64,000 bases of DNA from CAZMGY01 sp964565945 [NCBI: uncultured bacterium] (lineage in GTDB: Bacteria; GCA-001730085): NCBI GenBank assembly GCA_964565945.1, contig CAZMGY010000012.1, positions 1 through 64,000 on the forward strand, written 5' to 3'. Both the position numbers and the translations under genes were made by a program. Position 1 is the first letter of the stretch. Each line of letters opens with the position of its first letter. Shown piece by piece: positions 62,001 to 64,000 of this stretch. Below the pieces are notes generated by a model. That model searched no databases and was not told where the DNA came from. It was given only the letters and a program-made list of their open reading frames with translations.

Positions 62001-64000
62001 GACTCTTCGATAGAGGGTCATCACGCTCTCGTGGTGGATTATACGGTTTCAACCCGAATGGAAAATCTACATACTCTGCTCGAGGAAGCGGCTAAGGCCA
62101 ACAAAGATGTGATTGTTAAGGATTTGACTGGAGAATGGCGTTTGTTCTTGCATAAAGAAAAACAAAATTGGGTTAATCGTGAAACAGGTCAGATTGAATT
62201 TTCACGTACTTTGCGCTTCGATCAAGATATGGCCAAGTCGTTGCTTGATAAAGGTAAAACAGAGGTTCCTGCCGAATTTGTGGCCGAGATACAAGCCCGT
62301 GGTCTAAAACTAACCCAGGGTAGAAAAGGTGAAATGCTATTGTACCGCAACGGTAGCGAACCTGGTCAGTTGAATGTAGATATTGGAGCTGTTTATTTAT
62401 TCCCCGCGGGTGCGACGGGAACCAACTTGGAGATGAAAGCGAGTGGAAAATTTCGCCAAAAAATCATTAAGATTTTTGATCGTCAGATGCTCGAGAAAGA
62501 GTTTCAACAAGGTTTGGGTCGTGATCGCGGAGTGCGTGTTGAACCTGTGGACGGTGTGGGTTTTAAATTGCCATCGGAGCGTCACGTTTACTTTATGTCG
62601 CCCGAAGGTAAATACCAGTATGAAGGGGTGAAGGGGCAGGTGAAAACGGGTAATATGTTGCACAGCAATGGAACGGTTGATTTGCATCAGCTGTTTCATA
62701 TGCTTCGCACCAACCAAGAAGTGAATACTAAAGTACAAAACTTTCGTCAGGCCAGTGAAGCTTTGTATGAACCGCATAATCGGGTGGTTTCAGAAGTGTT
62801 GCGCTTAATTCGTCCTCATGAAGAACAATTGTTCCATGTGAAAAAATTGCTTAAAGATCACTTGAAAAACATTCAGAACGAAAAGCGCGAAGCCTTTCGT
62901 GTTTCCCTTTTGGAGACTAAGAGTACAACTCTCGTTTTGCAAGATATGGCGCGTAAAGCTAACAATCAAATGATTAAGTTGCTTGATGCTCTCGAAGGGA
63001 AGGGCCTAAAAATGAATTTTGCCAATCTTATGGGACAGGGAGAAGTGTTGTCAGCGATTAATCGCATGCCAGCCAACCGCACCTTCAACCTTCTTCGCAG
63101 TGATGTGAAGGAGCTTTTGCAAACGCATCGAGATGGTTTAAAAGGCGACTTGCGTTTTGCTGATATTAGTCGCGCTGTACCTGAAGGTGGTTTGATGAAT
63201 GCGAAAACAATGGCTGATGTGATTAATGTGATTAGCAGTTTGGGTCGCGATGCTTTATTGGCTAAAACTAGCCAACGGACGTATTCGGGTGAAATTTCGC
63301 GTCAAACAGTTTCGGCCAAATCGATGTCTGGTTTGGCTGAAAATGCTTACAAACGATTGCGTTCTGATGGTGCTATTAGTCAGAAACAATGGCAACTGGC
63401 TCAAAATCGAGCCAAAACCAAGATGATGAAGTTACATCGCTATAGCAAAGTTCGCAAACGTTTGCGTTTGGACGAAGCGAACCGTAGCGATGGTGTTAAG
63501 TCCAATAGTTTCTTCAAACGGATGTGGAATTATCGTTCAAACCAAGAGAAACGTAAGCCTGTCTATGCTCAGTGGAATGTTGAGACGCGTGATGAGCAGT
63601 TTGAAAAAGTGATGAAGTCTGACGCTCTCTTGCGCAGTGAGTACATGGTGGAAACCATGAATGCATTGTTTGCCCAACCCGACGTCGCAATTGAAAAACG
63701 TTATCGTGAAGCTCTCGATAAAGTCGTTAAAACTTTTGGTGCCAAAAGTTGGCGCCCCGCAACTCCTAAGGTTTTGGATGCAGATTCCTTGTATAAACTC
63801 TACACTGAATACCATTTTTACAATAAAACGGCGTTGCTGATGCACGTGAAAGAGTTTGATTGGTTGCGTGAACTTTTTTTTGGAGAACTTAATGTGGATA
63901 ACGATACCGTTGTATTAGATGATGGCGTATCGGTTTTTGCTCACAAGGATATCACGGCGCAGTTAGAAAAAATGGTCACAGACGAGCTTAGTCCGTTGCA
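37908..64000 (+). CDS. giant exported multidomain protein (3' end outside window)
   Basis: One frame is open from the ATG at 37908 to the last base, at least 8,697 codons with no stop or frameshift. The ATG has TAGGAGC seven bases upstream and its own promoter. In order: a signal peptide (residues 1-41), a basic stretch (about 63-85), then about 5,700 residues of Tyr/Asp/Gly-rich degenerate repeats (YDxxGR, YNxLGQ) with four EF-hand-like loops. Next come hydrophobic segments (about 5,971-6,311), a helical region (to about 7,270), a SecA-like DExH ATPase region (about 7,278-8,215), and a further helical part to the edge. Giant genes of this order of size are known from Omnitrophota. Its function is unknown; surface attachment or predation is a guess. 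The full length cannot be determined here. Confidence 0.95.
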   Translation, partial: MQKVQDKSRILAQSRLSSFMKVMSLLVVEFFIATSMDLAYAQYSAPSAIRNASHGSNYLRGLNLHQERQRRKKLKKRRDQHSSQRNRAISGLTQQSLAHKLQSFGAEALYQFEEMRAVAEQATQTLDDALKNLTAFVEPDKDGIGVRHYRLGRLDKLENVYENNADGSAYRRTVLFNYVDDGDPDSEIASYVEMRQSVFVDESGQEYLSGIYSSTEWRGRYDSDGNLAEFTRVDTDDFGEVVTTRWEAMIHDEKGQALTHDEDGQEIKYFDERGNVLGYTEMITDSEGNTTSTVRSPFYTSYDDVEDRVTSFLDIYTDEYGHKTQTHMTEMDYVTLDDLGHYRSEITDLDTKKMTTVIYDATYMSQRDGGTGNRVIQSSEVRINHRGEKNTTLWVLGDKGYDKYGNALSYEKRITSADGRYEVERWDNGQFHHGNLLSYDSERELFNALGQLIEREKVLSYEAFYDGRGNLIDYIRESTITTYRDVIEENLLDYLWEDFSETMESLDQEGQRQFLISQGVDISDEEWEILDQDIWDRETLREKISRFVEQVVDLVKWELISQSAWDAYSLEQKRAFLAETDFVIDDVSWSGLTEEAKLNLVNERKNQRIEQHQLSILDQALDNYRADERAKLIDEKSVEYATLVLKRTDTVISSGLWNQLTNFQKQIFLNARSIETADNFFDLDTEAQFESLPRHYRGKYREQDHVVVTSEVTEHWHKAKYSDNDLLLYNEQVTDTNVYREEGDARELIQKTKETNIRNAQMDDSYAKGRLQHYKDYNYVEYRDQENESVQSTFSENETRVLSFNSRRAATAYETESRVVKDLYARDDVQTAIEKLFSEDMYELAKLVKSLSVGEFNTMFRGFDYLNERFNAYPNYSQFLKVVDDNSELLKNLQDEIKTKGLPGSLQFNFAKMMSSLSFANFPDFAKVMTDLPATTETSLRRENIVFDIDNRMMGYEESGTNEDGQDYTTQMYDIKYDGRGLMSEYGNSSTVEGVRTDVHRFNMAYDLQDRALGYTEEIYSQGEFNVVQMKQMVYDFAQRLSGYERYVFGETGQQVSWERQSDMVYDNLDNVLSYNAHRVSGGQESVDIRWEAVVFDAQGRVIEGSPYNEDGRILGFRETGVDVATQRRYEVVSSGYEYSVVPEKMNRAVLSYNTQRNEYDSQGTLMETENVIWSAKVNEKNQSYVNGQVVGYIEESTNSVDGKHKTDVQNSYDERGNRVGVDTSIHFYTFMGAKNRVEKSVWEGDYDEDGLLVNSRQSSTVNGVAVDTISYSGESLEQYVMALEQGLYTIDLRYLLNDISGDGSVDAVDVAVFTQKSYQEFLQAVLNDTLTLSALEQAVNLYISDDALHKSSLVDMIQLMKRGEGDQMSQTEMIQDILKFLIKDSNGDGQIDAVDVRFMTEPALSMLLNDTLAQSKSVGDLAQDFLKLYLTDRNGDQRITSDDLQNDDQIRTTINTVLKDRWTESVRENISYKELSFRRVRDGQVVVEKVRIGNPVTYREITRRAESPQLWQVSDVSDISLDGDGTMLNYTSMIQNIETIDDKSLLNFSWGKVSANIDQYADPEGVRTWELRRYKTLQRNARGFVTRYSERRTEPQTDPQKVQSFEATPLVIDIHWSGTYRNGQMFTFNESKRRRGEVFVKNHYQGKDLLQMMESLVEQKSYNVYFDLVKSDGQAGVDAKITQEDLDYLRKHLLRDPNYIIEWVESDSLDVFSRDERVYTLYNTLGQVTGFQTRSFNSASPRKETILTRSNIMTNDLGLEMSFNEHVQKKGEGSQFWIDSSEANLPTEWATLTLDEKRQLLRGETMVLNGRNVSLVKIGTSHIYKDIYTFQANTVYDYAGRVKGFTRSDREMGQNQQGWRVLDVFNVTERRDMAYDKAGRLSTFTETRRLGQAPDVIETIERLSTEYNDAGYVDAFEQVESRKGEQQETRVPFGALPAFLKKNALLTPAQIAAIYSGQRVDISEVVNENRDLFADMDGLEQVGDSYYIKLDTVTSQSEVNTLNRRTRENITYNALGFEKSFKELSVDELGVHRLTLQFDIRQNGLGQVVSFDQSVRRYLPEAREDISDTFVVLPQEISESEWKDLALAKKLAFLRGDQLVRVVQGSTIRYLTQEEFSEFSEENEPKQYEARPLRVQLIQESLLEDYARSYFESQDMAMWSYLSQEGGAMIRHRDVQEVALDELTFLSRRKATYNDFDQMVTYVDESWNASTPGLKQVSIRTSTEYDSVGNIVGFRVEDISHGELSVRKFDLNRLEVIDGQGEIAVFDMAGIGGFERLMPEEQMKLRSGKSIMIDDQEVRLAFKTVMQTFETSRVTERKNMRYNFLGQLTDYTDITIESTSPDLSLETTVSGVLYNALGQQIRLVQSQKREGTTQNEVSYQGEALIEKLHALAGLSEKGELKSQFAQWSLFDLNGDGVIDTQDIDLVEPDTLVSYLQIVELKDVQTQLRDMITYTTLGQSKGFRQISINSTEPHVREVLVRHHTAYNLAGFELSYQETVTRTGQIAQDMTSTFVMPNDWSEDQWQQLWQKGGTFDQMTEQQQRVLFTGGAVVLGDQTYQFELYTQAQKGEKPHMEVLTSSQNSHYRMIAEVVAEYGKAGAWSSQVEGYVRTLLEQILQNRSESDVINPADVQAVVNRFLEELEGTLVGDENQSQKHGEMGQNDSTEVQSQHFKILRSLLLGPEDGVNGFVLDLVDQVMNQVGAVTERSLRTITKKIVFERNEMEQRSREDATYNAFGQLMSYVDNVYEPLLNQKVTTQRLLTQFDRAGRILGYQDHVVRSGLALQNDQIDYSRVERLGSGERSWDDLTFIEVKALYRGEAVLMNGVLMTLDDLRIDKVIRLYEVEDHVRQNMVYDQNNQLRSFAEQRFNHNNQRLSTQQRSGMLYNSLGQVTEYIDNTLDEGTVELEDGSFMDLSQSSRVHRSNIQYVDNRIYAYTDVSRSSQSEETQVSVRESTHYNALGQVMAYRNNNHRFLFEGRQTILSVRNVNERTGIVYNALGQNMAYSDYQWNSSEPANASWSYRSDVQYDGLGRLNAYTDRTRTLQSPDMRETLVMNNIQHNALGLQQSYTELRIQESLLEDSQGEPLYQRLQKNNYQDITYDALGRRQTYLRSAVTSDAPDMVINTTWTALAYDEKLGVVSVYRDQSERIGTDGTRVMLTTIHDQVKFDRAGREMSYREQVTDSSRPGVKQKRLRIDTGYDTFGRVAQYEESNAQYNNNLLLNYVLTNRNNTYNTMSQVESYVEKRTTNGLESLAERYEMAYNSFGQLESYEEVTESPSTRLRMSAWGLTYDSLGRSLTQNTRSVDSEGNVNITYNWGMRYDTSGRTIFRNEDRILNGVRSLGIQWYAGLIQGSGEDENEPKFDQDGEPFFIKKPSFDEFGNILSTTEIRVDDQGHINVNVSEYSYDAYSHRDSVQSLSYSYTSNDLNDLGTIQVSEVTTTSWDVTDGYLTLTFDVLNQNGDIVGTQTVEGGYVLGSEQMQRRYLITDDGQRVLKQVGNDGEEDVYFDITYSRQSFAYNDVADQTFLGSESFKYSLSQEATGADLTDFVYESSRYRQTMYGDNNRRIQEVTLQNERGVYGWDVLRDELGIDHEVWSEVGDQLVNLRKYLVTQQNEIKVGVPGAQEQANARIAEVNSSITTLLRQAGVSSEMIRTSLNQVFGSPPSSVSLDGVIENLLGVQILSSSTLSVVDTDGYDQVSGRPLLERERQYTHRSGFDVRSDNSDWNYQKFRSGNVKIDQMLAAKDSFILVQDETRNYSYDENGVRTAIVTEDGLSGFREESFNMEYRFDGLVKSRVMLRTAPGAGGKIQTSAYNQISYTYHPNGRIAQTRVRLYESYDGVRGGGLRGLLREEVIDDVYDFERNVLVQKVSTQWGFSETDGSRLLVNRQVDDSTYSLFNRVNGLIRSMYKSEDGAENSVILDNQEIFSNYYYSSHGQVLSQSVRKLDYSVVDVEEAGLADEINGLSVTDNAETMQEKIIDTYVAWWKRRYGLEKVDGLLEHVIDVFMDLLLAPTNIARTAKDILEVAIYVLGEAFKSSKEYLRNAGYSVNEKYMSYLVGDELSHRMMSYRKDGRVSGSQDLTYDIDGVVKEKRTLSYVYEQELNETFKTNRIAAQNQRNYMWDEEGKVWSLDSGADVQITYDQFNRVSSRLVTSIDKNGHYAESTEYLFEYDHLNRVTRETQRLLDPSASRSETSSLSRSRKAIGTLKSLSEEIRDYRYDAMGQQRSVSVRQNDLGVVRAENPSEIRTSYNTVLTRTKNGAREEFFDDEGNLYQVVTHQFTFDVNDNLILDEKMTLRYNEQGQEISRQIQEIRNQKFDKNGRVLHRNTQTFDILDGQRVSVGREEVQTIYQGMNYRIQEEVITQYGYNRMQQGTEVPGVTTHVVYAYDAQNRMSKRTTVSYSDPNAQLIVVPSASALDVRNGDEGQTVEEQFIYDLSRRPIQTINKVYEGGELISENRRVSTYLTADPNDMRVDKQIVVQLDGAGEIRSIVVNSNYSYTEENRYQRGSSGAVEFGDSGSIENIGPIQRILLNTGYDTVSFTDSVDGISFDASGFMLMPSKETWGSLLNAKNKVTKKRTTSYDMLDRELHSEVKSYLQDSLIGRETVSYYYSEQRMGDDRAVIEDQRFYSQDDTFVRHIVQQNRYDALGRISQKDEFFLDPSTSSGGLIEQGVVLDSFIPKTGSLQFHRQILNMDYDGGFDRIIEQDEIVSANYIDQNNTGDGRNQITHSIFAYNNKGQIISSEKTRYQANTVQHNLEDFPRVIERETGHQYNQHGEVVSFQTLLDTYYLETLDSDQVVLRDRQGSDVTIFYHKPGQVSRRVRKNFDVTAINDLLSSAININVVQLRSGELIDTEVEQNTYDVQNRLKEVDRTFTFAGKEDAYRIYRRSLTYDSLQDRPKQEIGRNWNELDDRVTLSVTDNIFQGEFISQVFTRSSEIDVANDADRNFLLNMSSSAGVSARLNLSLESKRTVTNRVQNIHSWDSQGRAVRYSMKQYDERNPRRSTFIERKFTLFNNTDGGEDFYDETVREEIDGEVLSTREREYQAFWRDSRGRTRGYILSEKVRDKEGLLQTKQVITRLDTRFDVYDNEVKAFQEEQEYVNINLADDANVVWSMRSHVGRNVVSDYFSEGENKGRLSNETITLYKYDVAQSATNGSPVLLDREVLQREVLGYQRALANSERLTSRRYDATGHLVQHRISTSNRTFDEQDRMTLNDTVTIDKLRETRTIENMNVVSFDDFDNVVAFLQTRRVEDLNDSEILLEDQVVERRNSEFEGNLLIDSYEIVNNKLKNDVRHVIRRNRTYKFGQEASSNTYNFTVNVEDPVLRSVAVSPEQQINQILRKFGLRDVTSLDVKRQDGPEIFQDTYLKTLFARSDSEDLVGSSFTRSDTIFSDRGESYGYINYLWNKVGDYRLVKGPDGVYDYTFSQALNQFTYDIFFAGQIDLGAQGASTALSLEDHFKLENKDDVSVYLSDLETWLKTPGDNHIIYDGRDQTTGENREFTRISLRQIESFGNKGSFDFSPFMSFSPGDPFTGLKDEGLAAQVQDISLHFFNDPNVHDGVEYAHRIVRGEKRELALNRWVVGGKDRDKFNFTLVRRTDTDFYGDQVGEDFSNQGRYGQVKNYTEYSISPSGEESKVVRNNIHYYVPETLQLGQSKVNVGLERFYNETTYRRSDNFHAAHIRNHGVTGQIHHYSESSSHAGDWSDSRLEESGRIQYWEEDGEIIIHMDDFITRFSESYFVADFDKEDRKIRLKYKKGQVKSFREYTSSGEDAGTEFSSANNLYDPEGNAVFTERTVVRKRGRGIPDDNFDFEKTFNEYNSYGYLLRSHVYYNFDFAKVTTYYNMRTNSNDVGTLSHGARRHVAYMDQEDGQMYVQKYDLTGENAADKGKGFEAFLRNIYMMIEETLTNGGVFIVDKIFNSFLGFFGTDPVLEDELQIMRDNAHRVAMFRQVFEEDTKAFTKSLENLLGSEGAIIASIVLHGVLFVLAVAAMVSTGGAALPLIFAAFAFGAAYSLIQTTIYYDKYRQADTKAEKEKYLKLASKYAAYAITIPFEIVFFFTGLLGLAATALRSWDDLWDSIKGFSVMYLGFMEGLLGFPEGWIYDNMVSFMVDWVDEFGGDLGGSLAVLPLLLIMVFVAAIIAGPIAMIFVLPLLFAWADVSFLYTDEQKQNVEVKIEERQNALFTEQHRHITRTIAALIGILMLRAWSQSKAQMKHKVKLADKQIKAFNKLKQVEKQNQKNLKMTREQVVESNARIRMMEAKMWKEIKTSTDLNQAKLFWHKVGSLVSLPIRVLHFIVTIPFMVYGLLNGLMMRSLSNIRQKPISYLKGKAVDAANRSRRSQEVTKTNLTQKQEASRESFTLSQRLITSINQIRRGWDQVKDVIFRSRKERILRPLDTKSGVVGFSSGRGIMDYQRMYKGRPEVSSGLALSGVKQNESGKFEEKTPQELINTLKQSERHLAESVRKWETQTYKAYLQLKSDGVQSQSKKGEKTVSDASAVIQGERFLWDNVLPSYEVQKMDFSKMGFKKFVSRAWWGRFSTKAYWRDVWEGMKWDKRDPNDPDQPGTLAKSGRFFSRASFALKRAIMKDQAKGGSWAESVRYNALLKQQMGTKKAKVFKERLEESPQQYMRTLAQWMAEGQLREGNVNSRGGQVRHKLFMEHALKDIIAFQNGSNLSAKALDGAFWKTLHEESTQSLQGMNKFSRLELQVIEAYWNVLSKYQGANSLSGIDKLEIRKALEHELVESFVNRMDGVAVMLRYSEVRNEQGELTSYDLERAEAFMQKGFFQFSEFFLPKLRAFKNVYGGYDGREESGNMVLNRKGDSPDHFNDMYKALKENQSDAFLREVAFQFQRMPESGLFSRKLKVETKTLNSMAENLGRNNFESLTTAQQTAVLIRILERRGLLENMKKMLGEKQIELVILEHLTDAKSIQATVMELYKEATKPPTDPKAPKPTVPSDVNQLRQEFGQSNANSKVVQEMNSLFEITEPFKRAQKWTEHSESYVYNQARTNAMKLFAEESARHMDSLPERFALTNDSYTMTEIKDAMVKAIEPVLAKSITHKVDRQKAARKLAHEILESGATAGLIKVEKALYLETVSLFKLPQNIGKVIEQADLPAPVKEALLREVVLDQIVSALRLERVSLGNSGEGMIEVLSKNSEGRSELLFNYAKLIELIRKEGGKLDASKEVELLRILEATLYEVTGYSKNNAYREGINYEVKWSKFNEKYVGKGEQQGMINMEKLVHDLVEVYKKRFAGELSEAAVETLGHATGMFVTLSRQADTFARHWEKAEKVSFSFLPIQLEAVLAMLSGGNLALQIPTGFGKTNVITPFFALTFLGAGEYFPNSKKLILEVPEAGKVGEMDNAQFKMILEKEFGEGARERLTAQMLDAQVTSNPLEMQRLMKARVVFTATDCLNFLDLSARNPHKAKDSNAIALRDALVKGTTRIVDEIHKFVTQQKSFVTGTDAGEVAVGVRDAKLAHYITEQALNLIQEKLGKGEAIYNSQGGFASGAEKVLLGKRMGQGVLRFNPERVGNTDVAFSAAFKVELLRRLQTSRLDGFNLSSQAAKLMDRFGGRGEKELANRLKTLYKVGEHDVYSAPQFVFHYLDHLAQSFSGRTRVKELQNRYGPNQAYEVLLDSKSKMIERDEHGVPRVVPMSGGEKQVSQKYSNREHVLSIYYSTLAQHMFQDGRFTGSWKKSLIQDASRIKLQPDSYRLKLSDHLEMATRAGRVLGFSGSVVGSQQAFEFMMGMKVWTSQRAEYKLAGDTVGKYVIDPMMRLHQNEVSQIDSHGMREKFEKALTEGATVTPQYRQMIEKRLKERLRFEKESRMELAQIEGLLKEVPKIKDALWLREKTSSSEGKEAIRPGSTNPLTQRLFNEALRHQKIYDLSAKQVNEGYLKDRTINHDKLSPQDRSANYEVIKNEIVAEASYLRAKHEQALRHQAEMEKGTPLTKRELETLREKVMSIEETRQLASRLIELKTQGDVLGRHIVKQIIGDGYVALKEKGITAEKLMERLEIQVQNMITKTLKKIPTDSSIEGHHALVVDYTVSTRMENLHTLLEEAAKANKDVIVKDLTGEWRLFLHKEKQNWVNRETGQIEFSRTLRFDQDMAKSLLDKGKTEVPAEFVAEIQARGLKLTQGRKGEMLLYRNGSEPGQLNVDIGAVYLFPAGATGTNLEMKASGKFRQKIIKIFDRQMLEKEFQQGLGRDRGVRVEPVDGVGFKLPSERHVYFMSPEGKYQYEGVKGQVKTGNMLHSNGTVDLHQLFHMLRTNQEVNTKVQNFRQASEALYEPHNRVVSEVLRLIRPHEEQLFHVKKLLKDHLKNIQNEKREAFRVSLLETKSTTLVLQDMARKANNQMIKLLDALEGKGLKMNFANLMGQGEVLSAINRMPANRTFNLLRSDVKELLQTHRDGLKGDLRFADISRAVPEGGLMNAKTMADVINVISSLGRDALLAKTSQRTYSGEISRQTVSAKSMSGLAENAYKRLRSDGAISQKQWQLAQNRAKTKMMKLHRYSKVRKRLRLDEANRSDGVKSNSFFKRMWNYRSNQEKRKPVYAQWNVETRDEQFEKVMKSDALLRSEYMVETMNALFAQPDVAIEKRYREALDKVVKTFGAKSWRPATPKVLDADSLYKLYTEYHFYNKTALLMHVKEFDWLRELFFGELNVDNDTVVLDDGVSVFAHKDITAQLEKMVTDELSPL
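41802..42239 (+). other. three EF-hand/dockerin-like calcium loops in the giant protein
   Basis: Twelve-residue loops of the form DxxxDGxxDxxD lie at 41802-41837 (DISGDGSVDAVD), 42060-42095 (DSNGDGQIDAVD) and 42204-42239 (DRNGDQRITSDD). The first two fit the calcium ligands closely. They lie among helical segments, as in paired EF-hand or dockerin modules. A Ca2+-stiffened or Ca2+-dependent segment is likely. Confidence 0.75.
45141..45176 (+). other. fourth EF-hand-like calcium loop in the giant protein
   Basis: DLNGDGVIDTQD at about residue 2,412 fits the calcium loop consensus at all key positions. It lies alone, about 980 residues after the group of three. Confidence 0.7.
55818..56840 (+). 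other. transmembrane cluster of the giant protein
   Basis: After the repeat region the composition changes sharply. Strongly hydrophobic stretches lie at 55818-55880 (IIASIVLHGVLFVLAVAAMV), 55890-55945, 56028-56108 (ITIPFEIVFFFTGLLGLAA), two near 56268-56390 (LAVLPLLLIMVFVAAIIAG, then MIFVLPLLFAWA), a weaker one near 56478, and one at 56742-56840 (VLHFIVTIPFMVYGLLNGL). Counting five to seven helices is possible. An odd number would put the later ATPase region in the cytoplasm. Confidence 0.75.
59739..62550 (+). other. SecA-like DExH superfamily 2 ATPase region of the giant protein
   Basis: Helicase motifs appear in the right order. PIQLEAVLAMLSGGNLALQ is followed by Walker A IPTGFGKT (59850-59873), Walker B DEIH (60243-60254), GFSGSVVGSQQAFEF (SecA-like motif III position; SGS core at 61101), FPAGATGTNLEMK (motif V, from 62400; compare SecA's AGRGTDI), and QQGLGRDRG (motif VI, 62505-62531). 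The spacing, about 940 residues, is larger than in SecA, with long insertions. It could translocate or remodel a polypeptide, or drive movement of the protein itself. Catalytic residues look intact. Confidence 0.75.

Overview
The window is bacterial and entirely co-oriented: every supported gene lies on the + strand. It holds about 30 compact housekeeping and membrane-energy genes (about 1-37.8 kb), followed by one enormous open reading frame that fills the last 26 kb and runs off the right edge. GroESL under a CIRCE operator, an outer-membrane-type beta-barrel protein, a PilU-type retraction ATPase, Na+-NQR and a full MoxR/Bat operon indicate a diderm bacterium. The giant exported gene, together with AmaP beside accBC, suggests Omnitrophota or a related PVC-superphylum lineage. 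That placement is inference; no 16S rRNA is present.

Layout. 1-2.3 kb: C-terminal end of a large, unrecognised protein that begins left of the window. 2.3-2.6 kb: a probable 6S RNA directly upstream of rarA. 2.6-6.0 kb: rarA, 5-formyl-THF cyclo-ligase, nadC and coaX, tightly packed or overlapping. 6.0-8.3 kb: sigma70-type promoter, CIRCE, groES-groEL, terminator. 8.3-15.7 kb: metal-binding ABC solute-binding protein, purA, aroQ, accB, accC, amaP, pcrA. 15.8-18.2 kb: small membrane protein, tRNA-Ala(GGC), pilU, a GNAT acetyltransferase and a gap with striking inverted repeats. 18.2-25.7 kb: nqrABCDEF and a lysine-rich outer-membrane barrel protein. 26.2-37.8 kb: a ten-gene co-directional block, moxR, DUF58, a BatD/DUF4381-like protein, batA, batB, batC, batD, batE, trkA and trkH, most of them overlapping or a few bases apart.

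37.9-64.0 kb: a single uninterrupted frame of at least 8,697 codons with its own near-consensus promoter. It begins with a signal peptide. About 5,900 residues follow, dominated by degenerate Tyr-Asp/Asn-x-x-Gly-(Arg/Gln) repeats (Rhs/YD-like) and interrupted by EF-hand-like calcium loops. Next come a cluster of hydrophobic segments, about 1,000 residues of helical sequence, and a SecA-like DExH superfamily 2 ATPase region with recognisable motifs I, II, V and VI. The order suggests a cell-surface or periplasmic fibre tethered through the membrane to an ATP-driven module. This is the most unusual object in the window.

How the genes fit together: NQR would make a sodium gradient and TrkAH would use ion gradients for K+ uptake. 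The MoxR/Bat proteins are probably an envelope-associated chaperone and stress module. PilU implies type IV pili. The giant protein could be an adhesion or predation-related surface machine, which is inference only.
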